Positions 17,600 to 28,668 of a stretch of DNA of 64,000 bases are shown here, one piece after another. The notes under the pieces were generated by a model. That model saw only the letters and a program-made list of their open reading frames with translations. It searched no databases and was not told the origin of the DNA. The stretch is from Stenotrophomonas maltophilia (GTDB lineage Bacteria > Pseudomonadota > Gammaproteobacteria > Xanthomonadales > Xanthomonadaceae). A program made the translations under genes and the position numbers. The DNA is taken from contig NZ_CP015612.1 in the NCBI RefSeq assembly GCF_002138415.1, positions 1,838,001-1,902,000 of the forward strand. The letters run 5' to 3'. Every line of letters begins with the position of its first letter. Position 1 is the first letter of the stretch.

Positions 17600-17809
17600 A
17601 TGTCTGATCGTCAGACCGGCACCGTCAAGTGGTTCAACGACGCCAAGGGCTTCGGCTTCATCACCCCGGAAAGCGGCCCGGACCTGTTTGTGCACTTCCG
17701 TGCCATCCAGGGCACCGGCTTCAAGACCCTGCAGGAAGGCCAGAAGGTTACCTTCATCGCCGTCCAGGGTCAGAAGGGTATGCAGGCTGACCAGGTGCAG
17801 GCGGTCTAA
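17600..17809 (+). CDS. Cold-shock domain protein (CspA family)
   Basis: A 69-residue single-domain OB-fold RNA chaperone. RNP1 (KGFGFITP) and RNP2 (DLFVHF) are intact, and the N-terminal GTVKWFND is canonical. It binds single-stranded RNA and melts secondary structure. Which Csp paralogue this is, and whether it is cold-induced, cannot be decided from sequence alone. A strong terminator follows. Confidence 0.96.
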   Translation: MSDRQTGTVKWFNDAKGFGFITPESGPDLFVHFRAIQGTGFKTLQEGQKVTFIAVQGQKGMQADQVQAV

Positions 17810-17835
17810 TCCGTCTGCTACCGTTTGGTAGCCAG

Positions 17836-17870
17836 AACGCCGGAAGCGAAAGCTTCCGGCGTTTTTTATT
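17836..17870 (+). terminator. Rho-independent terminator of the csp gene
   Basis: AACGCCGGAAGC-gaaa-GCTTCCGGCGTT hairpin followed by TTTTATT, 26 bases after the stop codon. Confidence 0.92.
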
Positions 17871-17882
17871 GCCCGCTGTTTT

Positions 17883-17938
17883 GTAGAGTCGAGCTTGCTC
17901 GACTGCGTTTGAAAGCAGTCGAGCAAGCTCGACTCTAC
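17883..17938. repeat. SMAG palindrome dimer
   Basis: GTAGAGTCGAGCTTGCTCGACT and its exact inverted partner AGTCGAGCAAGCTCGACTCTAC, separated by 12 bases. The whole 56 bases can form one long hairpin. It is a textbook inverted pair of GTAG-headed repeats. Confidence 0.85.
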
Positions 17939-17997
17939 AAAAGGCATGCAGCCGGGCGGGCTAAGATTGAATGCATCCTTCCATCGCGGAACCGTCC

Positions 17998-18687
17998 ATG
18001 CGCATCGTCCACCATCTGGAAAACTCCCGTTCCCTGCGCGTGCTGTGGATGCTGGAGGAGCTGGGGCTGGACTACGAACTGCGCCGTTATCCGCGCGATC
18101 CGAAGACGCTGCTGGCGCCGCCGGAACTGCGCAACGTGCATCCGTTGGGCAAGTCCCCGGTACTGCAGGATGGCGAGCTGGTACTGGCCGAGTCCGGCGC
18201 GATCCTCGACTACCTCGCGGACCGCTACGACACCCAGCGCCAGCTGTCGCCATCACCGATGCCGGCCGACGGGGCTGAACGCATCGCCTACCGCTACTGG
18301 CTGCACTACGCCGAAGGCTCGGCGATGCCGCCGTTGCTGCTGACCCTGGTGATGGGTCGCATCCGTAATGCGCCGATGCCCTTCTTCGCCCGCCCGATCG
18401 CGCGCAGCATCGCCGACAAGGCCGAGCATGGCTTCATCGGCCCACAGCGGCGCCTGCACCTGGACTGGATGGAGCGCCGCCTGTCCGAAAGCCCGTGGTT
18501 TGCAGGCGAGCGCTTCAGTGCGGCCGACATCCAGATGAGCTTCCCGATCCAGGCCGCTGCAGCGCGCGGTGGTGGCCTCGACGACAAGCCGGCACTGCGT
18601 GGCTTCCTCAAGCGTATCGGTGAGCGCCCGGCCTACCAGCGTGCCGAGGCCCACGGCGGCCACCTGCAGGCGCTCAGCGGCAATTGA
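17998..18687 (+). CDS. Glutathione S-transferase family protein
   Basis: A 229-residue cytosolic protein. The N-terminal thioredoxin-like domain begins [21 protein letters not shown], where the Asn/Ser pair corresponds to the glutathione-activating position. [11 protein letters not shown] and [15 protein letters not shown] are the glutathione-binding loops (cis-Pro and Glu-Ser). The helical C-terminal domain contains [18 protein letters not shown], the usual N-capping box region. The start at 17998 (MRIVHH) was taken over an ATG nine codons upstream because the fold starts there. selO begins 32 bases later. Confidence 0.92.
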   Translation: MRIVHHLENSRSLRVLWMLEELGLDYELRRYPRDPKTLLAPPELRNVHPLGKSPVLQDGELVLAESGAILDYLADRYDTQRQLSPSPMPADGAERIAYRYWLHYAEGSAMPPLLLTLVMGRIRNAPMPFFARPIARSIADKAEHGFIGPQRRLHLDWMERRLSESPWFAGERFSAADIQMSFPIQAAAARGGGLDDKPALRGFLKRIGERPAYQRAEAHGGHLQALSGN

Positions 18688-18719
18688 GGAGGGCGGCCGC
18701 CGCCCCCATCTTCACCACC

Positions 18720-20285
<1,566 letters not shown>

Positions 20286-20515
20286 GGGTGGGTTTCGGCA
20301 GGGCTGCGCCCTGCACCCGCAGAGGCCAGGTCAACAGCCAGAGCAAAAGCTGGATTCCGTGATTTGGCGGGGCGGTGTCGGAGTGCGGGGGCGCCGCAAG
20401 TACGTCCCTGTAGGCTTGGCAGCCGCATCCATGCGGCTGACACCCCGCACTCCGACACCGCCCCACCTCCGACAGATTCCCGCTGCTGTGGGTAGGTGTC
20501 TACCTTGGTCGACAC
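20286..20515 (+). repeat. Composite long-hairpin element, copy C
   Basis: Same order as copy A: GCAGGGCTGCGCCCTGC hairpin, CCCGCAGAGGC, a degenerate hexamer tract (CAACAGCCAGAGCAAAAGC), then a perfect 22-bp stem with arms at 20370-20391 and 20443-20464. The loop holds CAGCCGCATCCATGCGGCTG and GCCGCAAGTACGTCCCTGTA. It ends with CGACAGATTCCC and a GTAG-headed palindrome at 20492-20515. The stem sequence differs from all other copies although pairing is perfect. Confidence 0.75.
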
Positions 20516-20516
20516 G

Positions 20517-20606
20517 GTAGATCCACGTCATGCGTGGATGCTCTTAGTTCAATTTTCGAAATATTCGATTTCGATGAAGATTCATCCACGCATGGCGTGG
20601 ATCTAC
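20517..20606. repeat. Inverted SMAG pair between hairpin elements C and D
   Basis: GTAGATCCACGTCATGCGTGGAT at 20517-20541 and the inverted CATCCACGCATGGCGTGGATCTAC at 20583-20606 flank a 41-base AT-rich spacer (TTCAATTTTCGAAATATTCG and neighbours). The spacer is the lowest-GC stretch I noticed in the window. Confidence 0.7.
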
Positions 20607-20620
20607 GGAAAGCAATGCCC

Positions 20621-20924
20621 GACAGATCGCAGAAATCTGTCGAAGGCGGGGTGGGTCCGGTTGCGGGGGCGTGAGCCGCATGGGCCCGAGGCATGCCTCG
20701 GGCGGGTTGGGCAGGACGCCCAACCCCGGTCTTGCCGTGTGCGCAGGACAGCGCACACGAGCAAGCGGCGACCGAGCTTACATGGACGTACTTGCAGCGT
20801 CCCCCGCAACCGGACCCACCCCGCCATCCCACAGGAAACCCGCTGTTGCCCTTGCTGTTGCTGTTGCCGTTGCCTTGGCTTGAAGCCTCTGCAGGTGCCG
20901 GGCGCAGCCCGGCCGATACCCCCC
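20621..20924 (-). repeat. Composite long-hairpin element, copy D (with enlarged loop)
   Basis: Opposite orientation to copy C. The perfect 25-bp stem has arms at 20645-20669 and 20801-20825 and the same stem sequence as B and E. Its loop is about 130 bases instead of about 50: at the site of the usual CATGGATG hairpin it carries further short palindromes (CCCGAGGCATGCCTCGGG, TGTGCGCAGGACAGCGCACA). Outside follow CCACAGGAAACC, GTTGCN-type hexamers at about 20843-20880 and a closing GCCGGGCGCAGCCCGGC hairpin. Confidence 0.72.
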
Positions 20925-20983
20925 AACAGGCAGGCGGCGCCCGGAACAGGTACCCTATGCCGCCATCAGATAGCCAACGTGAC

Positions 20984-21520
20984 ATGACCGACGCCCTCGT
21001 CGCTCCGCAGTGGGCCTCCCGCCTGCGCGACATCGCCGACTTCCCCAAGCCCGGCATCCTCTTCAAGGACATCATGCCGCTGCTCGCCCATAGCGAGGAC
21101 TTCCGCGGTGCCATCACCGCGATGGCCGACCGCTGGCGCGACCAGAAGCTGGACGCGGTGATCGGTATCGAATCGCGTGGGTTCATCCTCGGTGCCGCGA
21201 TGGCGCTGGAGCTGGGCGTCGGCTTCGTGCCGGTGCGTAAGCCGGGCAAGCTGCCGGGCCAGGTGCTGCGCGAGGAATACACGCTGGAATACCGCAGCGA
21301 CTGCATCGAAGTGCACGCCGATGCGCTGCCGGCCGGTGCCCGCGTTGCGATCATCGATGACGTGCTGGCCACCGGCGGCACGCTGGTCGCCGCGTTGTCG
21401 CTGGTGCGCCGCCTGGGTGTTGACGTGGTCGGTGCCGGTGTACTGGTCGAACTGGACGGCCTCGGCGGCCGCGCGCGCTGGGAAGCAGACCTGCCGCTGT
21501 ACACCGAACTGGTGTTCTGA
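20984..21520 (+). CDS. apt: Adenine phosphoribosyltransferase
   Basis: Apt salvages adenine to AMP using PRPP. The 178-residue protein has the adenine/ribose loop [37 protein letters not shown], and the PRPP-binding motif [13 protein letters not shown] at residues 121-133. I took the ATG at 20984 as the start; an in-frame ATG nine codons upstream (20957) is possible. It is transcribed alone; the start lies about 60 bases after hairpin element D. Confidence 0.93.
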   Translation: MTDALVAPQWASRLRDIADFPKPGILFKDIMPLLAHSEDFRGAITAMADRWRDQKLDAVIGIESRGFILGAAMALELGVGFVPVRKPGKLPGQVLREEYTLEYRSDCIEVHADALPAGARVAIIDDVLATGGTLVAALSLVRRLGVDVVGAGVLVELDGLGGRARWEADLPLYTELVF

Positions 21521-21542
21521 TCAGGCGGGTATCTGCGAACCG

Positions 21543-21651
21543 GTAGTTGCCAACCTTGGTTGGCAGCGCTTTTCGCGATTGGTGCCATGGACGGGCCAAC
21601 CAAGGTTGGCCACTACCAGGTCAGGTCGTTGCCAATCGAGGTTGGCAACGC
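21543..21651. repeat. Three palindromes between apt and dbpA
   Basis: GTAGTTGCCAACCTTGGTTG at 21543, an inverted CCAACCAAGGTTGGCCACTACC ending at 21618, and GTTGCCAATCGAGGTTGGCAAC at 21627-21651. All share the CCAACC/GGTTGG core and lie between two convergent genes. Confidence 0.75.
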
Positions 21652-21659
21652 TGCTTCAG

Positions 21660-23036
21660 TCACATCATCCGCACGCGGAAACGACGGCCCTTGATCTTGC
21701 CGGCTTCCAGCTTGGCCACGGCCTTGTTGGCCTGCTCACGCGCGATCGCCACATAGGAGCGGGTCGGGAAGATCGCGATCTTGCCGATGAACTTGCTCGA
21801 CAGGCCGGCGTCACCGGTCAGCGCACCGAGGATGTCGCCCGGGCGCAGCTTGTCGGTCTTGCCGCCGTCGATGCGCAGCGTGCGCATCGCGGCTTGCGGC
21901 AGCTCGGCCGGGCGCGAGGTCGCCAGCGGCGTCTTCTGCCAGTCCAGCGGCTGCCCCATCTGCGCTTCGATGGCTTCGGCGCGGGTCTTCTCGCGGCCGG
22001 CCACCAGGCTGATCGCCAGGCCGCTGGCACCGGCACGGCCGGTACGGCCCACGCGGTGCTGGTAGCTTTCCACGTCGGTCGGCAGCTCGTAGTTGATCAC
22101 CGCCGCCAGTTCTTCCACGTCCAGGCCGCGTGCGGCGACGTCGCTGGCCACCAGCACGTTGCAGCTGCGGTTGGCCAGCAGCAACAGCACTTCCTCGCGG
22201 TCGCGCTGCTCCATGTCGCCATGCAGGGCCAGTGCGGAGAAGCCGAACTGTTGCAGCGAGTTGGCCACTTCGTCCACGTCCTTGCGGGTGTTGCAGAACA
22301 CCACCGCCGATTCCGGCGTGTACTTCAGCAGCAGGCCGGCAAGCGCCTTCTGGCGATGCGCCGGCTCCACCTCGCAGAACAGGTGGCGGATGGCCGGGGC
22401 CTGGTCGGCGCCTTCCACGGTCACTTCCACTGCCTCGCGCAGCAGGTCACGTGCCATGGCGCGGATGCTGTCCGGGAAGGTGGCCGAGAACAGCAGGCTC
22501 TGGCGGTCCTTGTGGGTGCGGCCGGCGATCTCGCGGATCGGCTCCTCGAAGCCCATGTCGAGCATGCGGTCGGCCTCGTCCAGCACCAGCGTGCGCACCG
22601 CGCCAAGATTCAGCGCGCGCTTGCGTGCCAGCTCCTGCACGCGGCCGGGCGTGCCGACCACCACGTGCGGGTCATGGCCTTCCAGCGAGGCCAGCTGCGG
22701 GCCCAGCGGCACGCCGCCCACCAGCAGCAACAGCTTCAGGTTGGGAATGCCGGTGGCCAGCTTGCGGATCTGCTTGCCGACCTGGTCGGCCAGTTCGCGG
22801 GTCGGGCACAGCACCAGCGCCTGCACGCGGATCAGGCTGGGGTCGATGGCCTGCAGCAGGCCCAGGCCGAAGGCGGCGGTCTTGCCGCTGCCGGTCGGTG
22901 CCTGTGCGATCACATCGCGGCCATCGAGGATGGCCGGCAGGCTCTGCGCCTGCACGGGGGTGAGGGTGGTGTAGCCGAGGGCATCCAGGCCGGGCTGCAG
23001 GGCCGGGCTCAGCGGCAGGGTCGAGAAGTCAGTCAT
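21660..23036 (-). CDS. dbpA: ATP-dependent RNA helicase DbpA
   Basis: A DEAD-box helicase of 458 residues, the same length as E. coli DbpA, which acts on hairpin 92 of 23S rRNA during 50S assembly. Walker A APTGSGKT is at 46-53 and DEAD at 154-157. SAT (in LLFSATFPD) and YQHRVGRTGRAG are also intact. The C-terminal RNA-binding domain specific to DbpA is recognisable (MRTLRIDGGKTDKLRPGDIL and GKIAIFPTRSYVAI). The ATG at 23034-23036 was chosen because the Q-motif region follows directly; the longer open frame runs through repeats. Confidence 0.94.
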   Translation of the reverse strand: MTDFSTLPLSPALQPGLDALGYTTLTPVQAQSLPAILDGRDVIAQAPTGSGKTAAFGLGLLQAIDPSLIRVQALVLCPTRELADQVGKQIRKLATGIPNLKLLLLVGGVPLGPQLASLEGHDPHVVVGTPGRVQELARKRALNLGAVRTLVLDEADRMLDMGFEEPIREIAGRTHKDRQSLLFSATFPDSIRAMARDLLREAVEVTVEGADQAPAIRHLFCEVEPAHRQKALAGLLLKYTPESAVVFCNTRKDVDEVANSLQQFGFSALALHGDMEQRDREEVLLLLANRSCNVLVASDVAARGLDVEELAAVINYELPTDVESYQHRVGRTGRAGASGLAISLVAGREKTRAEAIEAQMGQPLDWQKTPLATSRPAELPQAAMRTLRIDGGKTDKLRPGDILGALTGDAGLSSKFIGKIAIFPTRSYVAIAREQANKAVAKLEAGKIKGRRFRVRMM

Positions 23037-23072
23037 GGCGCATTGTACCCGTCCGCGAGGCCGGTCCCGCCT

Positions 23073-23184
23073 GATGGGGTGGGGGCGGATCCCTTTCCCC
23101 AGGAAAGGGCTCTGACCTCCAATTGGAGCCGCCATCCACGCATGGCGTGGATCTACTGGTGGGTGCCGACCTTGGTCGGCACGC
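23073..23184. repeat. Degenerate GGGTCAGA-type repeat and two SMAG-type palindromes
   Basis: A worn copy of the GGGGTC...GACC family at about 23073-23120, then CATCCACGCATGGCGTGGATCTAC ending at 23156, then GGTGCCGACCTTGGTCGGCAC at about 23162-23182. They lie in front of dbpA, and the last palindrome overlaps the 3' side of the yeiH-like gene. Confidence 0.65.
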
Positions 23185-23190
23185 TCCTGC

Positions 23191-24270
23191 TCAGCCCAGC
23201 ACCGACAGCACACCCTGGTGGATCGCCAGGCCACCGAACAGTAGCCAGCCGAACAGGATCAACGCCAGCAGCAGCGGCTTCAGGCCGGCCTGGCGCAGCG
23301 CCGAGACGTGGGTGGTCAGACCAAGCGCGGCCATCGCCATCGCCAGCAGCACGGTATCCAGCTGCACCAGCCCCGCCTGCAGGCCGGCCGGCAGCAGGTG
23401 CAGCGAGTTGAATCCGGCCACCGCCACGAAACCGAACGCGAACCACGGCACCACGATGCGCGCCTTGCTGCCGTCGGTGCTGGCCTTGCCACCACGCGCC
23501 AACCACAGCGACAGTGCGACCAAGAACGGTGCCAGCAGCATCACCCGCACCATCTTGGTGATCACCGCCGTGTCGGCGGCCGCTTCGTTGACCGCGCGGC
23601 CTGCCGCCACCACCTGTGCCACTTCATGCACCGTCGCACCGGTGAACAGACCGTACTGCCGTGCGTCCATCGCCAGCCAGCCATGCGACTGCACCAGTGC
23701 ATACAGCGCGGGGTACAGGAACATCGCCAGCGTGCCGAACACCACCACCGTAGAGACGGCGACGGTGACCTGTGCCGCACGACCACGTACCACCGGTTCG
23801 GCGGCCATCACTGCTGCCGCGCCGCAGATCGCGCTGCCGGCGCCGATCAGCATCGCTGCCTCGCGCTCCATCTTGAACACGCGCACGCCCAGCCAGCAGG
23901 CCAGGCCGAAGGTGCTGGCGACCACCAGCACGTCCATCAGCACGCCAGTGACGCCGACATGGCCGATGTCCTGGAAGGTCAGGCGCAGGCCATACAGCAC
24001 GATGCCGGCGCGCAGCAGCCAGTGCTTGGAGAAGCCGACACCGGCCGCACTGCTCGGCGCCAGCCGCGGGTAGAACGTGTTGCCGACCACGATGCCGGCG
24101 ACGATGGCCACGGTCAGCGCACTCAGACCATGCGCCTGGAGCCAGGGAAGCTCAGCCAGATACAGCGACGCCGCCGCGATCAGACCCACCAGCAGCAGGC
24201 CGGGCAGGCGCGGCTGCCAGCGTTGGCGCAGGGCGGGCAGGGACCAGGAGGAGAGAGCGGGGGCGTTCAT
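23191..24270 (-). CDS. YeiH-family putative sulfate exporter (UPF0324)
   Basis: A 359-residue integral membrane protein with about ten hydrophobic spans. Characteristic segments are IVAGIVVGNTFYP, AGIVLYGLRLTFQDIGHVG, LIGAGSAICGAAAVMAAEPV and FTGATVHEVAQVVAAG. These match the YeiH/UPF0324 family, whose physiological substrate is not firmly established (sulfate or sulfite export has been suggested). The ATG at 24270 was chosen; a TTG ten codons upstream is possible. The gene is divergent from a LysR regulator, as in the E. coli yeiE-yeiH arrangement. Confidence 0.9.
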   Translation of the reverse strand: MNAPALSSWSLPALRQRWQPRLPGLLLVGLIAAASLYLAELPWLQAHGLSALTVAIVAGIVVGNTFYPRLAPSSAAGVGFSKHWLLRAGIVLYGLRLTFQDIGHVGVTGVLMDVLVVASTFGLACWLGVRVFKMEREAAMLIGAGSAICGAAAVMAAEPVVRGRAAQVTVAVSTVVVFGTLAMFLYPALYALVQSHGWLAMDARQYGLFTGATVHEVAQVVAAGRAVNEAAADTAVITKMVRVMLLAPFLVALSLWLARGGKASTDGSKARIVVPWFAFGFVAVAGFNSLHLLPAGLQAGLVQLDTVLLAMAMAALGLTTHVSALRQAGLKPLLLALILFGWLLFGGLAIHQGVLSVLG

Positions 24271-24337
24271 GGCAGGGGCAGCGCTGGAGTGATGGGGCAA
24301 GCGTGCGCGCCAGACGATGACCTGTAAAACGAATAAT

Positions 24338-24356
24338 ATGGGTGAAACCTACCCAT
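24338..24356. promoter_or_regulatory. Inverted repeat, candidate LysR operator
   Basis: ATGGGT-GAAACCT-ACCCAT, perfect 6-bp arms with a 7-base centre, placed between the divergent yeiH-like gene and the LysR gene, 17 bases before the LysR start. It resembles the T-N11-A dyads bound by LysR-type regulators. Role inferred from position. Confidence 0.5.
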
Positions 24357-24372
24357 CAAGGAGGTAAGAGGC

Positions 24373-25248
24373 ATGCGCCTGACCTTGCGCCAGTTGCAGG
24401 TCTTCGTCGCCATCGCCGACCACGGAAGCACGACCGCTGCCGGTCAGGCCATCGCGCTTTCGCAGTCGGCCAGCAGCGCCGCCCTGCAGGAGCTGGAAGC
24501 GCACTTCGGCACGCCGTTGTTCGACCGCATCGGCCGCCGCCTGGCGCTGAACGGCCACGGCCGCGCCCTGTTGGAACCCGCGCGCACGCTGCTGGTCAAC
24601 GCCGCCGACCTCGAGCGCCAGCTCGCCGCCGGCGGTGACCCCGCGCAGGGCGCACCACTGCGGCTGGTGCTGGCCGCCAGTACCACCATCGGCAATTACC
24701 TGCTGCCGCCGCGTATCGCCGAATTGCTGCGGCAGGCGCCGCAGGCCGAAGTCGACCTGCGCATCGACAACAGTGCCGGCGTGGTCGCCGCCGTGCAGCG
24801 CCTGGATGTGGACGCTGGCCTGATCGAAGGCCCGTGCCACGAGCGCGGCCTGCAGGTCACGGCCTGGCAGCAAGACCCGTTGGTGATTGTGGCTGCCGCC
24901 GACGCCCCCGCGCGCTGGACGCTGGATGAACTGCGCCGCGCACGTTGGCTGCTGCGCGAACCGGGCTCGGGTACCCGCGAAGCGGTGGAACAGGCGTTGT
25001 TGCCGCACCTGCGCGGTTTCGCCCAGACCTTGCAGCTGGGCAATACCGAAGCGATCAAGCAGGCCGCCATCGCCGGCCTCGGCTTGGCCTGTCTTTCGCG
25101 TCACGCGCTGGAAGAGCCCCTGGCCCTCGGCCGCCTGCGCGTGCTCGAAACCCCGCTGCCCGCCCTGCAACGCACCCTGTGGCTGGTACGCCACCCGGGC
25201 AAGCAATGGTTGCCGGGGTTGCAGGCGTTGTTGGGGGAGGTGGGGTAA
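24373..25248 (+). CDS. LysR-type transcriptional regulator (YeiE-like)
   Basis: A 291-residue regulator. The winged-helix domain (residues 3-62, RQLQVFVAIADHGSTTAAGQAIALSQ onward) is followed by a type-2 periplasmic-binding-protein effector domain beginning LRLVLAASTTIGNYLLPP. AAGGAGGT stands before the start. Divergent orientation to the yeiH-like exporter suggests control of that gene, as YeiE does in E. coli (inference). The effector is unknown. Confidence 0.9.
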   Translation: MRLTLRQLQVFVAIADHGSTTAAGQAIALSQSASSAALQELEAHFGTPLFDRIGRRLALNGHGRALLEPARTLLVNAADLERQLAAGGDPAQGAPLRLVLAASTTIGNYLLPPRIAELLRQAPQAEVDLRIDNSAGVVAAVQRLDVDAGLIEGPCHERGLQVTAWQQDPLVIVAAADAPARWTLDELRRARWLLREPGSGTREAVEQALLPHLRGFAQTLQLGNTEAIKQAAIAGLGLACLSRHALEEPLALGRLRVLETPLPALQRTLWLVRHPGKQWLPGLQALLGEVG

Positions 25249-25347
25249 GCGATCAGATTCCCGGTCGATTCCATCCCTCGACACCTTTTGTAGCGCTCAT
25301 CCACGCATGCCGTGGATCCACCGTGTCGACCAAGGTCGACACCCACC
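25249..25347. repeat. Palindromes downstream of the LysR gene
   Basis: CATCCACGCATGCCGTGGATCC near 25298-25320 and GTGTCGACCAAGGTCGACACCCACC at 25323-25347. Both are SMAG-like, the first without a clear GTAG head. No gene is seen here. Confidence 0.6.
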
Positions 25348-25365
25348 AGAGCAGAATGCCGTTCC

Positions 25366-25570
25366 GACAGATCGCAGAAATCTGTCGAAGGCGGGATGGG
25401 TCCGGTTGCGGGGGCGTGAGCCGCATGGATGCGGCGATCGAGCTTACATGGACGTACTTGCAGCGTCCCCCGCAACCGGACCCACCCCGCCATCCCACAG
25501 GAAACCAGCTTTTGACGTTGCTTTGGCTGCGGCCGTTGCCTCTGCGGGTGCCGGGTGCAACCCGGCCGAC
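25366..25570 (-). repeat. Composite long-hairpin element, copy E
   Basis: Single copy, same orientation as B and D. GACAGATCGCAGAAATCTGTC is followed by a 25-bp stem with arms at 25390-25414 and 25467-25491 (one A:C mismatch). The loop contains CCGCATGGATGCGG and ACATGGACGTACTTGCAGCG. It continues CCCACAGGAAACCAGC and a hexamer-like tract (TTGCTTTGGCTGCGGCCGTTGCC), and ends in a weakened GCCGGGTGCAACCCGGC hairpin just before uup. Confidence 0.73.
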
Positions 25571-25594
25571 GTCCCCAACCCGTACAATATCCGG

Positions 25595-27478
<1,884 letters not shown>

Positions 27479-27491
27479 GTCCGCCGGGTTC

Positions 27492-27589
27492 GTGCGGACC
27501 AACGGTCCGCACCTACCGACGCCGAAGCCTGGTAGATCCACGCCATGCGTGGATGGCGGCATCAGTGCGGACCAAGGTCCGCACCCACC
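27492..27589. repeat. Three palindromes downstream of uup
   Basis: GTGCGGACCAACGGTCCGCACCTACC at 27492-27517 (20-base core GTGCGGACCAACGGTCCGCA), GTAGATCCACGCCATGCGTG at 27532 onward, and GTGCGGACCAAGGTCCGCAC at 27565. The outer two have the same stem in opposite orientation relative to their GTAG/CTAC ends. They lie between convergent genes. Confidence 0.75.
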
Positions 27590-27602
27590 GGGGCGCCGGC
27601 GG

Positions 27603-28064
27603 TCATTTGACCCCGTGCAGATCCCGCAGCTGGCTCGGCCGGCTGCCGAAGTACGCGGCCAGATCAGCGATGTCCTGATCGCTCAGATCCTTCGCTTGTG
27701 GCGTCATCAGCGCATGCTGGCGGTCGCCGGCACGGTAGGCCTGCAGCGCATGTGCCAGGTAATCACCGTACTGCCCACCCAGCTTCGGATAGGTCGCATC
27801 GATCGGCGCATTGCCGTCAGCGCCGTGGCAGTCGATGCAGCTCTGGTTGGTGGCTTTCCCCTTCACCTTGGCGCGGGCTTCACCGGCGGCCTCGCGGCCT
27901 GCCGGCAGGCCAGCGGAGGACGAAGAACCGTGTTCGCCGCTGGCATGGCCCGGGTCGGCGGCGGATTTCTCGCTGTTTTCCACCTGCGACTGTGAACAGG
28001 CCGCCAGCAGCAGGGCAACGGACAGGGCGATGGCGTGACGCATCGGATGCGCGGCTTTCGACAT
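27603..28064 (-). CDS. Small c-type cytochrome, lipoprotein
   Basis: A 153-residue class I cytochrome c. The lipobox LLAAC places C23 as the lipid anchor, followed by a Ser/Gly/His-rich linker. The single haem site is CIDCH at residues 76-80. Two Met residues near 120 (HALMTPQAKDLSDQDIADLAAYF) provide the axial ligand and the usual C-terminal helix. It resembles the cytochrome c4/c553-type carriers that feed terminal oxidases, but the partner cannot be named. It follows the second cytochrome gene by 9 bases, so the two are co-transcribed. Confidence 0.88.
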   Translation of the reverse strand: MSKAAHPMRHAIALSVALLLAACSQSQVENSEKSAADPGHASGEHGSSSSAGLPAGREAAGEARAKVKGKATNQSCIDCHGADGNAPIDATYPKLGGQYGDYLAHALQAYRAGDRQHALMTPQAKDLSDQDIADLAAYFGSRPSQLRDLHGVK

Positions 28065-28073
28065 GGGCGGGCC

Positions 28074-28463
28074 TTACTTGACGGTGGACAGGTAAACAGA
28101 GAGATCGGCGATCTCCTGTTCGCTGAAACTCATCGACTGCGCCTGCATCGTCGGATGCCGGCGCTTGCCCTGGCGGTACTCGGTCAGGGCCTGGGCCAGG
28201 TACTGCTGGGTCTGGCCGCCGATCTTCGGCACCCGGTAACTGGGGTAGGCGTTCTTGTAACCGGTGATGCCATGGCACCCCTGGCAGGTATAGGCCAGGA
28301 CACGGCCATTGTCGAAGTTGCCGGTGGGGGCGGCAGGCGCCGGCGCAGCGGCGGGAGCCGGAGCCGGAGCAGGTGTGGCAGGAGCAGGAGCGGGCTGTGC
28401 GGCGGCCCCAAGGGGCAGGAGGACGGCCAGAGCGAGACAAGCGGCGAGCGGCTGCGGGCGCAT
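28074..28463 (-). CDS. Small periplasmic c-type cytochrome
   Basis: A 129-residue cytochrome with a cleavable signal peptide (about 1-22, ending GAAAQP), a Pro/Ala-rich linker of about 25 residues, one haem site CQGCH at 60-64, and a Met-containing ligand segment HPTMQAQSMSFSEQEIADLSVYL. The start at 28463 was preferred over an ATG 26 codons earlier because it opens the signal peptide. It is the first gene of a two-cytochrome unit; the haem domains of the two are clearly related (YPxLGGQ/YRVPKIGGQ and HALM/HPTM blocks), suggesting duplication. Confidence 0.88.
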   Translation of the reverse strand: MRPQPLAACLALAVLLPLGAAAQPAPAPATPAPAPAPAAAPAPAAPTGNFDNGRVLAYTCQGCHGITGYKNAYPSYRVPKIGGQTQQYLAQALTEYRQGKRRHPTMQAQSMSFSEQEIADLSVYLSTVK

Positions 28464-28579
28464 GGTGTCGTTTCCGGGGATTCGGGTCTGGTCGTTCCGG
28501 CGTGGGGTACGGAACGCCCCGAGTATAGCCTCAGGTTTCATCTAGCTGAAATGGGGTCTGTCCGACCGGTGGCGTGAAG

Positions 28580-28605
28580 ACACCATGACCTTTGGGATAT
28601 GGTGT
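28580..28605. promoter_or_regulatory. Inverted repeat upstream of the RND operon
   Basis: ACACCAT-N12-ATGGTGT, perfect 7-bp arms, 64 bases upstream of the membrane-fusion gene in the divergent region shared with the cytochrome genes. It has the size of a TetR/MarR-type operator, but no regulator gene is adjacent. Confidence 0.35.
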
Positions 28606-28668
28606 TGCCGTGAAGTGGTGCATTACTTTGCTACCACACCTGTCCACGCATCCTCCAGGGACCTGACG

